This document shows positions 1 to 7,755 of a stretch of 53,332 bases of DNA, piece after piece. The notes beneath the pieces were generated by a model. It saw only the letters and a list, made by a program, of their open reading frames with translations, made no database searches and was not told the origin of the DNA. The position numbers were made by a program, and so were the translations under genes. Position 1 is the first letter of the stretch; the number at the start of each line of letters is the position of its first letter. The DNA is from an uncultured Chromatiaceae bacterium (GTDB lineage Bacteria; Pseudomonadota; Gammaproteobacteria; Tenderiales; Tenderiaceae): positions 1 through 53,332 of the forward strand of contig CALZIQ010000008.1 in the NCBI GenBank assembly GCA_945787735.1, written 5' to 3'.

Positions 1-798
1 GTGCTCATCCAGTTTGACAACACCGTAAGGCACTTGGTGGCGATGCTCCCGCACACACATGGTGGCGATGTTTTTCTGTTGTTGATGAAAGGCCAACAGG
101 CGAACAAAATCGACCTTGGTGAGTAAGTCACCATTCATCACAAAAAACGGTTCGTCAGGTAGCCTGGATAATAAACTCAGTGCCCCGGCCGTGCCCATGC
201 GCTGTTTTTCTTCAAGATATTCAATTTCCACACCCCAGCGTTCACCCTTGCCAAAATGCTTGCGGATCATATCACCTTTGTAATTGATACAAAGATGGAA
301 ACGGTGAAAACCTTGAGAAATGAAACTTTCAATGATGGTCTCCAGAATAGGTTTGCTACCGATTTCCAATAATGGTTTGGGCACGTCATCGGTGAGCGGT
401 CTTAGGCGGGAGCCAAGTCCACCCGCCATTAACACAACAAGATTGTCACGCTGTGGCTCTTCAGGTGGGGTGAGAATCGTCAGACGCTTTACACAGCCCT
501 GGGCATCGAGCAAGGGCAGGTGACGTAGTTCGTGGCGTACCATTGTGCGTTGCCAGGCGCTGGGGTGTTCGTCCACCAGCCCAGTGATGGGGGTGGCGTT
601 CATAAACTCGGCAATTTCATTCTCAAGGCCATTGCCATGCAGAATGGCGCGGCGGATGTCGCCATCGGTCACTGTGCCGAGCAGATGGTCATTTTCGTCT
701 ACCACCAATGCTATCTGCATCACCCCTTGGTCAATGACCTGCATCACTTCATGGATACTTGCTGTGGGTGTAACGGCAATTTTTTTCCAATCATCCAT
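1..798 (-). CDS. ptmE: CBS-domain sugar-1-phosphate nucleotidyltransferase, PtmE type (partial, runs off left edge)
   Basis: The reverse strand is open from an ATG at 798 to the window edge, giving the first 266 residues. Residues 1-115 form a pair of CBS motifs (the second includes VTDGDIRRAI). From about residue 124 a nucleotidyltransferase begins with the signature GGLGSRLRPLT, followed by KPLLEIGSKPILE and later FFVMNGDLLT. This is the architecture of Campylobacter PtmE, which makes GDP-glucosamine for legionaminic acid; related CBS-fusion enzymes can use other sugars. A purine-rich stretch before the ATG supports this start. It is divergent from legC with 126 bp between. The activity is inferred from architecture and the neighbouring leg genes; the C-terminus is missing. 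Confidence 0.85.
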   Translation of the reverse strand, partial: MDDWKKIAVTPTASIHEVMQVIDQGVMQIALVVDENDHLLGTVTDGDIRRAILHGNGLENEIAEFMNATPITGLVDEHPSAWQRTMVRHELRHLPLLDAQGCVKRLTILTPPEEPQRDNLVVLMAGGLGSRLRPLTDDVPKPLLEIGSKPILETIIESFISQGFHRFHLCINYKGDMIRKHFGKGERWGVEIEYLEEKQRMGTAGALSLLSRLPDEPFFVMNGDLLTKVDFVRLLAFHQQQKNIATMCVREHRHQVPYGVVKLDEH

Positions 799-924
799 AT
801 CAATCTTTTCCGCTTACTTCCGAAGAACTAATCATTTACCACCTGCCAAATATATGGCGCAGGCAAGGCAATCAATATGTGAATATGCAATAAAAAGGCC
901 ATTTTTGCGGGCCTGGCACAAAAC

Positions 925-2103
925 ATGAATAATGTTTCGGTGATGATTTCGGATGTGATCAAAAGCGTACTTAAAGGGGTAGACCCCCCCGTGCCCTTGC
1001 ACGAGCCTAGTTTTATCGGGCGTGAATGGCAATTGGTGAAAGATTGTCTCGATTCCGGTTATGTCTCTTCTGTTGGGCAGTATGTTGACCGCTTCGAACA
1101 CGAGCTTGCCGCATATTTAGGCGCAGAGCATGTCGTGGCAGTGGTGAATGGAACGGCTGCACTGCATATCAGTCTGCTGCTTGCAGGGGTTATGCCGGGT
1201 GATGAGGTTATAGTGCCGACGCTGAGCTTTGTCGCCACGGCCAATGCTGTTAGTTATTGCGGGGCTATTCCCCACTTTTCTGACTCAGAAAGGCATACGC
1301 TCGGCATGGATGCGGTAAAATTGGGGCAATATTTTGCCGCAATTTTGCAGCAGGATGGTGATCGATGGCTGAACCGAAATACAGGACGTCGTGTGGCCGC
1401 CATCGTGCCCATGCACACCTTCGGGCATCCCGTCGACATGGATGCGCTTAACGAGGTTGCCGGACAATATGGCTTGCCGGTGATCGAGGATGCCGCCGAG
1501 TCATTGGGAAGTCGTTATAAAGACCGGATGGCCGGGACCCTCTCTTCACTCGCTGCGATCAGTTTCAATGGCAACAAGACCATCACCACTGGCGGTGGCG
1601 GAGCGATTGTGATTCGCGATAAAGCGTTAGCATCAAGAGCTAAGCATTTGACAACGACCGCCAAGATGCCGCATCAGTGGCAGATTAAGCACGACGAGAT
1701 TGGCTTTAACTATCGCATGCCAAATTTAAATGCCGCCTTGGGCTGTGCCCAGTTGGAGCAATTACCACGTTTTATCAAACAGAAGAGAGAGCTGGCTGAA
1801 CAATATCAGCAGGCATTTCAGGATGTTGATGGGGTAGAGTTCTTTCACGAGCCTAACTTTGCCCAAAGTAACTATTGGCTCAATGCCTTGTTAATCGACG
1901 AAGCGACTTATGACCGTAATGAGCTGTTGGCGCAATTGAATGCTGAAGGCATTATGGCGCGGCCGGCCTGGGCACTGCTGCATTCGTCGCCCATGTATCA
2001 ACACTGCCCCCGTATGGATTTGAGCATGGCGCAGGACTTAGAGCGGCGCCTTATCAATATTCCCAGTAGCCCGTTTTTGGTTGAAGGAAATAAGGATGCG
2101 TAA
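925..2103 (+). CDS. legC: LegC-family PLP aminotransferase
   Basis: A 392-residue DegT/DnrJ/EryC1-fold aminotransferase expected to convert the 4-keto sugar nucleotide made by LegB to the 4-amino sugar in legionaminic acid synthesis. The N-terminal block with VPLHEPSFIGREW and SGYVSSVGQYVDRFE is typical of the LegC subfamily. VNGTAALHISLLLAGV and DEVIVPTLSFVATANAV follow, and SFNGNKTITTGGGG carries the candidate PLP-binding Lys218. Length is normal. The start at 925 has a weak ribosome site; an ATG at 943 would shorten it by six residues. Its stop overlaps the legG start. Confidence 0.92.
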   Translation: MNNVSVMISDVIKSVLKGVDPPVPLHEPSFIGREWQLVKDCLDSGYVSSVGQYVDRFEHELAAYLGAEHVVAVVNGTAALHISLLLAGVMPGDEVIVPTLSFVATANAVSYCGAIPHFSDSERHTLGMDAVKLGQYFAAILQQDGDRWLNRNTGRRVAAIVPMHTFGHPVDMDALNEVAGQYGLPVIEDAAESLGSRYKDRMAGTLSSLAAISFNGNKTITTGGGGAIVIRDKALASRAKHLTTTAKMPHQWQIKHDEIGFNYRMPNLNAALGCAQLEQLPRFIKQKRELAEQYQQAFQDVDGVEFFHEPNFAQSNYWLNALLIDEATYDRNELLAQLNAEGIMARPAWALLHSSPMYQHCPRMDLSMAQDLERRLINIPSSPFLVEGNKDA

Positions 2104-3247
2104 GGTCTGCGTGGTCTCCAGCAACCGGGCAGACTACGGCTTGCTTTATTGGCCCATGCGTACCTTGCAGCAAGATGAGGCATTTGAGTTGCAGGTCGTA
2201 GTGACTGGCTCTCATCTTTCCACCGAGCATGGCATGACCGTAAACCAGTTTGCACAAGACGGCTTTGATGTTTCGGCTCAGGTTGATTTAGCGTTGAGTC
2301 AAGATTCTGCAGTGGCTGTGACAAAGGCTATCGGTACCGGGCTGATAGGTTTTGCCGATGTGTTTGCCGACTTGAAGCCGGATTTGCTACTGGTATTGGG
2401 TGACCGCTATGAAATGCTTGCGGCAGTGTCGGCCGCGTTGGTTGCCAGGATTCCGGTTGCCCATCTGTTTGGTGGTGATACTACCGAAGGGGCGTTTGAC
2501 GAATCTATCCGCCATGCCATTACCAAGATGTCGCATCTGCATTTTGTCAGTAACGAACTCTCTGCTGAGAGAGTTCGGCAAATGGGAGAAAACCCGGAAC
2601 ATATTTATAATACGGGCGCTACCAGCATCGATAATATTCGCCGTGCTACCTATAAGAACAGGGATGAATTTTTTTCGGCAATAGAGTTTACGCCACGTAA
2701 CCATAATCTGTTAATCACCTTTCATCCCGTTACCCTTGATTCTGTTGCTTCCGTTGTTCAACTACAGCAGTTGTTGATTGCTCTGGACGCCTTGGGTGAT
2801 GAGGTCGGATTGATATTCACCAAAGCAAATGCCGACACAGAGGGGGAGTGTTTGAATGAGGTGATTCAGTTGTTTGTCGCAGAGCGGGAGAATGCCAGAC
2901 TTTATGATGCGCTCGGTCCCCTCTACGTTAGCGCTCTAAGACATGTCGATTTGGTGGTGGGCAACTCATCAAGTGGTCTATATGAAGCACCTGCTCTGGG
3001 TGTGCCTACAGTGAATATTGGAGATCGACAGAAAGGCCGTTTGCAGGCTTCATCTGTTGTCAATTGTGAGACCGAGAGCAAGGCCATCCTTGAATCAATC
3101 AAATCAGTCATGGGCAAACACTATGATAAGGTCGATCATCCTTTTGGTGATGGCCATAGCGCTGAAAAGATTATGGCCGCCTTAAAGGCTATTCCTAACT
3201 TTCAGGCCTTGCTGAAAAAACACTTTTTCATGATGGCGGAACACTAA
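2096..3247 (+). CDS. legG: UDP-N-acetyl sugar 2-epimerase (hydrolysing), NeuC/LegG family
   Basis: A 383-residue protein of the hydrolysing UDP-GlcNAc 2-epimerase family. In legionaminic acid synthesis LegG releases the nucleotide and inverts C2 to give the 6-deoxy-mannose-type sugar used by LegI. VCVVSSNRADYGLLYWPMR at the N-terminus, LVLGDRYEMLAA, HLFGGDTTEGAFDESIRHA and VGNSSSGLYEAPALGVPTVN are family motifs. The ATG at 2096, eight bases before the legC stop ends and preceded by a purine-rich AAGGAAATAAGG, is preferred over the upstream TTG at 2081. Its stop overlaps the legI ATG (TAATG). Confidence 0.92.
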   Translation: MRKVCVVSSNRADYGLLYWPMRTLQQDEAFELQVVVTGSHLSTEHGMTVNQFAQDGFDVSAQVDLALSQDSAVAVTKAIGTGLIGFADVFADLKPDLLLVLGDRYEMLAAVSAALVARIPVAHLFGGDTTEGAFDESIRHAITKMSHLHFVSNELSAERVRQMGENPEHIYNTGATSIDNIRRATYKNRDEFFSAIEFTPRNHNLLITFHPVTLDSVASVVQLQQLLIALDALGDEVGLIFTKANADTEGECLNEVIQLFVAERENARLYDALGPLYVSALRHVDLVVGNSSSGLYEAPALGVPTVNIGDRQKGRLQASSVVNCETESKAILESIKSVMGKHYDKVDHPFGDGHSAEKIMAALKAIPNFQALLKKHFFMMAEH

Positions 3248-4326
3248 TGGCGGATCGTGTTTATGTGATAGCCGAGGCGGGCGTGAATCATAATGGCTCA
3301 TTGGAGCTGGCGCTTGAGCTAGTGGATGCGGCTAAACAGGCGGGTGCTGATGCGGTCAAGTTCCAGAGTTTTAAGGCTGAACAGCTTGTGAGCAAGTCGG
3401 CACAGAAGGCAGATTATCAGAAGGCACAGACCGGTAGTGGTGAGACTCAATATGACATGCTGCGTCGTCTTGAGCTTTCACTAGAAGACCATCAACGCCT
3501 GCATGATCATTGCAGCGAACGTGAAATTGACTTCATCTCTTCGCCGTTTGATATGCCAAGCCTGGTCATGCTAGTTGAACGCTTTAATCTGCCGGTGTTG
3601 AAATTAGGCTCAGGCGAGCTGACCAATGCGCCTTTGCTGTTAGCCATTGCCCAGATTGGAAAAAAGCTGATTCTATCAACCGGCATGGCGACTCTAGCTG
3701 AGGTAAAAGAGGCGCTGGCAGTATTGGCTTTCGGTTATTTAAATATGAAAGATCTGGTCAGTGAGAAAGGCTTTATAAAGGCATATAACTCAAATGAGGG
3801 GCATGCCTTATTGGCTGAAAAGGTAACGCTGCTGCATTGCACCACTGAATACCCGGCACCGCTTGCCGACGTTAACCTGAGGGCAATGGATACACTTAAG
3901 CATGAGTTTGGCCTGGCGGTCGGTTATAGCGATCATACCGAGGGAGGTGTAATCGCGCACGCTGCGGTGGCAAGGGGGGCAAGCGTGATCGAAAAACATT
4001 TCACCTTGGATAGAAACCTGCCGGGCCCAGATCACAAGGCTTCACTGGAACCTGCTGAATTAAAGCTGATGATTGATGGTATTCGCCAAATCGAGATTTG
4101 CTTGGGCGACGGTGAAAAACGATTGATGGCATCGGAGGCCAAAAATCGCGAGCTGGTAAGAAAAAGCCTGGTGACGTTGCTGCCAGTCAAAAAGGGTGAA
4201 GTTTTCAACGAGGAAAACCTGGCAGTAAAACGGCCGGGCAATGGCGTACAGCCGATCCATTATTGGCAGTGGCTCGGGCGCAAGGCCGAGCGTGATTATG
4301 AAGCTGATGAGGTCATCCAGGAATGA
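3247..4326 (+). CDS. legI: N,N'-diacetyllegionaminate synthase, NeuB family
   Basis: A 359-residue NeuB-family synthase that condenses the C6 sugar from LegG with phosphoenolpyruvate to form the nine-carbon acid. The TIM-barrel part begins with VIAEAGVNHNGSLELAL and ADAVKFQSFKAEQLVS and includes ISSPFDMPSLVML, LKLGSGELTN, LILSTGMATLAEV, GYSDHTEG and VIEKHFTLD. Residues from about 290 onward form the SAF (antifreeze-like) domain with RKSLVTLLPVKKGEVF. NeuB, PseI and LegI cannot be separated rigorously by eye; the LegB/LegC/LegG context favours legionaminate. It overlaps both neighbours by one to four bases. Confidence 0.92.
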   Translation: MADRVYVIAEAGVNHNGSLELALELVDAAKQAGADAVKFQSFKAEQLVSKSAQKADYQKAQTGSGETQYDMLRRLELSLEDHQRLHDHCSEREIDFISSPFDMPSLVMLVERFNLPVLKLGSGELTNAPLLLAIAQIGKKLILSTGMATLAEVKEALAVLAFGYLNMKDLVSEKGFIKAYNSNEGHALLAEKVTLLHCTTEYPAPLADVNLRAMDTLKHEFGLAVGYSDHTEGGVIAHAAVARGASVIEKHFTLDRNLPGPDHKASLEPAELKLMIDGIRQIEICLGDGEKRLMASEAKNRELVRKSLVTLLPVKKGEVFNEENLAVKRPGNGVQPIHYWQWLGRKAERDYEADEVIQE

Positions 4327-4937
4327 CGCGTCCAGTGATTTTGCTCGGTGCGGGAGGACATGCCAAAGTCCTGCTGGAGACATTACGTCTCAATGGCGTT
4401 GAGGTGCTTGGTTATGTGGCGCCAGCGCCGTCTGCCGAGCCAATAGATGCCAAATATCTCGGTGACGACGATCAAGTCGCTATGTTTGCTGCTGATGAGG
4501 TCGAGCTGGTGAATAGCGTCGGAGGATTGACGCTGGATCGTCGTCAGCGTCTATATGACAACTTTAAGGCGCGCAGTTACCATTTTTCCCCGGTCATTCA
4601 TCCGTCGGCGGTGATTTCAAACAGTGCCTCTCTAGGTGAAGGCGTGCAGATCATGGCGGGCGCTGTAATCCAGGCGGGGACGTGCCTTGCAGACAATGTG
4701 ATTATCAATACCCGTGCAAGCGTTGATCATGATTGTTACATAGACTCGCATTCTCATATAGCGGTTGGCGCAGTTCTTGCTGGGAATATACATGTTGGAG
4801 AAAAGACGCTAATTGGTGCCGGAAGTATCGTTATTCAAGGTATCGCCATTGGCATTGAAAGTGTTGTTGGCGCCGGGGCCGTTGTGGTCCATGACGTACC
4901 GGCGGGCAAAACAGTTGTAGGCGTTCCGGCGCGTTAA
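4323..4937 (+). CDS. NeuD/PglD-family sugar N- or O-acetyltransferase (candidate LegH)
   Basis: A 204-residue trimeric left-handed beta-helix acyltransferase. An N-terminal nucleotide-sugar-binding fold begins with VILLGAGGHAKVLLETL. Hexapeptide repeats start at about residue 90, and VDHDCYIDSHSHIAVGA contains His136, the likely catalytic base as in PglD. It ends with the usual AGKTVVGVPAR. In this cluster it is the only candidate for the LegH step (acetyl-CoA acetylation of the 4-amino group), but NeuD-type O-acetylation of the finished acid is also possible. Its start overlaps legI by four bases (ATGA). Confidence 0.88.
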   Translation: MTRPVILLGAGGHAKVLLETLRLNGVEVLGYVAPAPSAEPIDAKYLGDDDQVAMFAADEVELVNSVGGLTLDRRQRLYDNFKARSYHFSPVIHPSAVISNSASLGEGVQIMAGAVIQAGTCLADNVIINTRASVDHDCYIDSHSHIAVGAVLAGNIHVGEKTLIGAGSIVIQGIAIGIESVVGAGAVVVHDVPAGKTVVGVPAR

Positions 4938-4957
4938 TACTGGTGAGGAGTTGTGTC

Positions 4958-5137
4958 ATGAGTGAGTTTCTGAAAGGTACCTACGATGTTGAGAAAGAGA
5001 TCGTAGATGAAGCGAGTGAGGAATCAGCCAAAGATGAGTTCAAGAAAAAAGCATTGAACTCCATCGGCGGTAGCATGGTTTTCGTCGAACGCGAAAAATA
5101 TGTCTGGAACGGTGATGAGGAAGAGTCTCCGGAATAA
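4958..5137 (+). CDS. Small acidic protein of unknown function (59 aa)
   Basis: I do not recognise this gene. The ATG at 4958 is preceded by GAGGAG at 4944-4949 with good spacing, better than the GTG at 4943 that the open frame also allows. The product is 59 residues, very acidic at both ends, with a central GGSMVFVEREKYVWNG segment that looks foldable, and no signal peptide or membrane segment. It lies 20 bp after the acetyltransferase and 27 bp before the DUF115 gene, apparently in the same operon. It could be a small partner of the DUF115 or radical SAM protein. A peptide substrate for the radical SAM enzyme is conceivable, but nothing in the sequence marks a core peptide. Confidence 0.7.
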   Translation: MSEFLKGTYDVEKEIVDEASEESAKDEFKKKALNSIGGSMVFVEREKYVWNGDEEESPE

Positions 5138-5164
5138 ACGGTAAGTAAGGAGATGTAAAAGTCA

Positions 5165-6169
5165 ATGGATTTTGACGGCCTAGTAAGTAGCATTCCCGAT
5201 ATTGGCTATGACTGGCATAAAGAGGCGATAGTACGGAACTCCTCTGAGAATGCCCAACATATCCAAAAGAAAGTATCTGACCTGAAGCATGTCGACGGGG
5301 ATAAAAGCAACAGTGCGATTGTAGTCAGTGCCGGTCCGAGCTTGCACTACAACGATTCATTGAAAATGTTGGCATCGTCCGATTACAAAGGCACTGTGAT
5401 CGCGATTGATGGCTCCTATGTCAAATGCCTCAAAGCAGGTGTCATCCCCGATTATGTTATTACCCTCGACCCTCATCCAACACGGATTGTCAGGTGGTTT
5501 GGTGATCCCGATTTCGAAAAGAACATGGAAGGCGATGACTATTTCTCCCGCCAGGATCTGGATATCGATTTTCGCGAAAACAGCCTGCGCCAGAACCAAG
5601 CGAATATTGAGCTGGTCAACGAGTACGCCGGCAAGTCCAAGTTAATCATCGCCTCAACCGCACCTGCTAACCTTGTGCATCGGGCTGAACAGGCGGGTTT
5701 TGATATGTACTGGTGGATGCCGCTGGTAGACAACCCTGATATCGAGGGCAGTTTGACGCGCCAGATATATAAGCTCACCAAACTGCCGGCCATCAATACC
5801 GGCGGCAACGTTGGTACGGCTGCCTGGGTGTTTGCCCAGTTTTGGTTAAAGATAAAAAAAATCGCTGTGATCGGAATGGATCTTGGTTACCGGCTCGATC
5901 TTCCCTACCACATGACACAGGGTTATCCCGAGTTGGTGCAGATGCTGGGTGAAAAGAACGTCACCAGCGAGCTGTTCCCTGAAATAGAAAATCCAGATAC
6001 CGGTGAACGCTGTTACACCGACCCAACGTATTACTGGTATCGCAAAAACACTTTGGATCTAATTGCCAATTCAGATGCCACGCTCTACAACTGTAGCGGC
6101 GGTGGCATCCTGTTTGGCGATGGAGTAGTGACTATGAGTTTGCAAAAATATTTGACCGAAAATGGCTAA
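5165..6169 (+). CDS. DUF115 / 6-hydroxymethylpterin pyrophosphokinase MptE-like protein, short form
   Basis: A 334-residue protein of the DUF115 fold shared by archaeal MptE and the core of bacterial Maf proteins. Visible motifs are AIVVSAGPSLHYND (residues about 55-70), PDYVITLDPHP, a TGGNVGTAAWVFA helix and AVIGMDLGYR. The large Maf encoded at 12282-14825 has parallel motifs (AGGPSLDALL, PDICVAVDPYP, GGADFCFS), so the two are distant paralogues. Being within a legionaminic acid operon, it may be a second glycosyltransferase or a sugar-modifying enzyme. A pterin role seems unlikely from context. Its stop overlaps the radical SAM start by eight bases. Confidence 0.85.
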   Translation: MDFDGLVSSIPDIGYDWHKEAIVRNSSENAQHIQKKVSDLKHVDGDKSNSAIVVSAGPSLHYNDSLKMLASSDYKGTVIAIDGSYVKCLKAGVIPDYVITLDPHPTRIVRWFGDPDFEKNMEGDDYFSRQDLDIDFRENSLRQNQANIELVNEYAGKSKLIIASTAPANLVHRAEQAGFDMYWWMPLVDNPDIEGSLTRQIYKLTKLPAINTGGNVGTAAWVFAQFWLKIKKIAVIGMDLGYRLDLPYHMTQGYPELVQMLGEKNVTSELFPEIENPDTGERCYTDPTYYWYRKNTLDLIANSDATLYNCSGGGILFGDGVVTMSLQKYLTENG

Positions 6170-7733
6170 GATTCTATTCATTAACCCAGTAGTGCGTGAA
6201 GAGGATGTACCTCGGCATATCCCCTATGGCATTGCATTGCTCGCAGCGATTGCCCGGGATGAAGGCCATCAGGTGCAGGTTTATGACGCCAATGCCTGGC
6301 GCAAAGGCTTTGATGTAGTCCGGCAAGTGCTTGCCGCTGATGACTGGGATGTGGTGGCAATCGGAGGTTTGACAACCACCTATAATTTCATCAAAGAGAC
6401 CTGCCGCTTGGCGGGGGAGGTTGCCAAAGACAGCTTGCTGATCGCCGGTGGAGGTTTTCTCACTAGCATGCCGCGCGAGATCATGAGCTGGGTGCCGGAG
6501 ATTGATTTAGGTGTAATCGGTGAGGCTTTTGTCACCTTTCCTGAAGTGTTGAAGAAGATTGATGCGGGCGATCTCGACTGGCGTTCCACACTTGGTGTGG
6601 TACATCGCGAGAGTGACGGCAAGATAGTCGTCAACAAAGAGCGACCCAATATTAATGATCTAGATACTATTCCGTGGCCAGCCTGGGAGTTCTTCCCGCT
6701 GGAAGAAGTGTATTTTAAAAATTCATCATCGCTGTTCAGTGAAGAGGCCTATTACGCCCAAAAACGTATCGATATTAATGGCAGTTATGGCTGTAATCTG
6801 ATTTGCAGATATTGCTGGCATTTGGGCACAACTGGCGACATGGTGGTCAGAGAAGATCCAGAAGGCAATAACGATGTCGCCTTTACCTATGGTCGAAATA
6901 TTCGCTATCACTCGCCCGATTACATTATCGAGATGGTTAAACATCTCAAGGCCGAGTACAACATCGATTACGTCAATTTTCTCGATGAAAACCTGATGAC
7001 CATGGATGTCTATAGCAAGCGTACCTGGTTGCAAGAGTTGTGTGAAAAGTGGGTTGAGAGTGGTCTGCAGCCAGATTGTCGCCGTCTGGGTGTGCCCTAT
7101 GATCAAGTTGAAAATAAGGGTGTTTTCTGGAGTGGTACCAGCCATGCCTCACTGCATACACCGGAAATCCTGAAGCTGATGTACAAAGCCGGGTGCACCC
7201 ATCTGGTGTATGGCTTGGAGTCATTTGATAAAAAAATCCTCAAGAACCTCGGCAAAGGCTCAACACCGGCAAGGAATGAGTCGAGCGTTTCTGTTTGCAT
7301 GGAGTCGGGAATCAAGCCGATTCCAAATATCATCATCGGTTTTCCGGAAGAGAGTTTTGACAGTGTTCGAGCCACGATTGAATCGCTGATTAAACTGGGT
7401 ATCCACGCCAAGCCCCACTTTGCCACTGCCTACCCGGGTTCAGAGTGGTATTACCGTTACAAGGACTCTATCGCGGCTCAATATGATGGTGACCTGGAGA
7501 AATATGTGCTGGACTTGGGGGATGCCACCAAAATCACGGCAACTATATCGCACAAGTTTTCCGGCATGGATCTGCTAGGCCTGCAAGAGATTGTGGCGCA
7601 AAGAGATTTGCGCTTGCTTGATCTAGCCGAACGGCATTGGGGCCGTTCTGATGAGGCAATCGACCCCATCGTCAAACCGCAGCTTAGTCATAGCATTATT
7701 CAGAATAAGACCAAAACTCCTTTACAGGGATGA
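6162..7733 (+). CDS. B12-binding-domain radical SAM protein
   Basis: A 523-residue enzyme with an N-terminal cobalamin-binding-like Rossmann domain (residues 1-150: ILFINPVVREED, YGIALLAAIARDEGH, DVVAIGGLTTTY, LIAGGGFLTS). The radical SAM barrel carries the cluster motif Cys211-x3-Cys215-x2-Cys218 in NGSYGCNLICRYCWHLG. Later GCTHLVYGLESFDKKILKNLGKG and IIIGFPEES are standard for this superfamily. The usual DxHxxG cobalamin ligand motif is not evident, so B12 may bind base-off without it. Such enzymes often methylate unactivated carbons or rearrange sugars. The position among leg and acetamidino genes suggests tailoring of the nonulosonic acid, but the substrate is unknown. It overlaps the DUF115 gene. 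Confidence 0.9.
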   Translation: MAKILFINPVVREEDVPRHIPYGIALLAAIARDEGHQVQVYDANAWRKGFDVVRQVLAADDWDVVAIGGLTTTYNFIKETCRLAGEVAKDSLLIAGGGFLTSMPREIMSWVPEIDLGVIGEAFVTFPEVLKKIDAGDLDWRSTLGVVHRESDGKIVVNKERPNINDLDTIPWPAWEFFPLEEVYFKNSSSLFSEEAYYAQKRIDINGSYGCNLICRYCWHLGTTGDMVVREDPEGNNDVAFTYGRNIRYHSPDYIIEMVKHLKAEYNIDYVNFLDENLMTMDVYSKRTWLQELCEKWVESGLQPDCRRLGVPYDQVENKGVFWSGTSHASLHTPEILKLMYKAGCTHLVYGLESFDKKILKNLGKGSTPARNESSVSVCMESGIKPIPNIIIGFPEESFDSVRATIESLIKLGIHAKPHFATAYPGSEWYYRYKDSIAAQYDGDLEKYVLDLGDATKITATISHKFSGMDLLGLQEIVAQRDLRLLDLAERHWGRSDEAIDPIVKPQLSHSIIQNKTKTPLQG

Positions 7734-7755
7734 GATTTGAACGGGAGACCAGTAG

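Noticed and set aside
886-914. AGGCC/GGCCT hairpin with a T tract on the minus strand before ptmE
   Set aside because: The stem is only five pairs and it lies upstream of ptmE, where a terminator makes little sense without a known leader transcript.
914-935. TGGCAC at the start of legC as a sigma-54 -24 box
   Set aside because: The -12 position reads GA in place of GC, and it overlaps the legC start codon.
5165-6169. True 6-hydroxymethylpterin pyrophosphokinase
   Set aside because: The fold is shared but the operon has no folate or pterin genes and the large Maf has parallel motifs.
4958-7733. Ribosomal peptide natural product cluster (small peptide plus radical SAM)
   Set aside because: The small protein has no evident core or leader motif and there is no transporter, peptidase or RRE-like domain; the neighbours are sugar enzymes.
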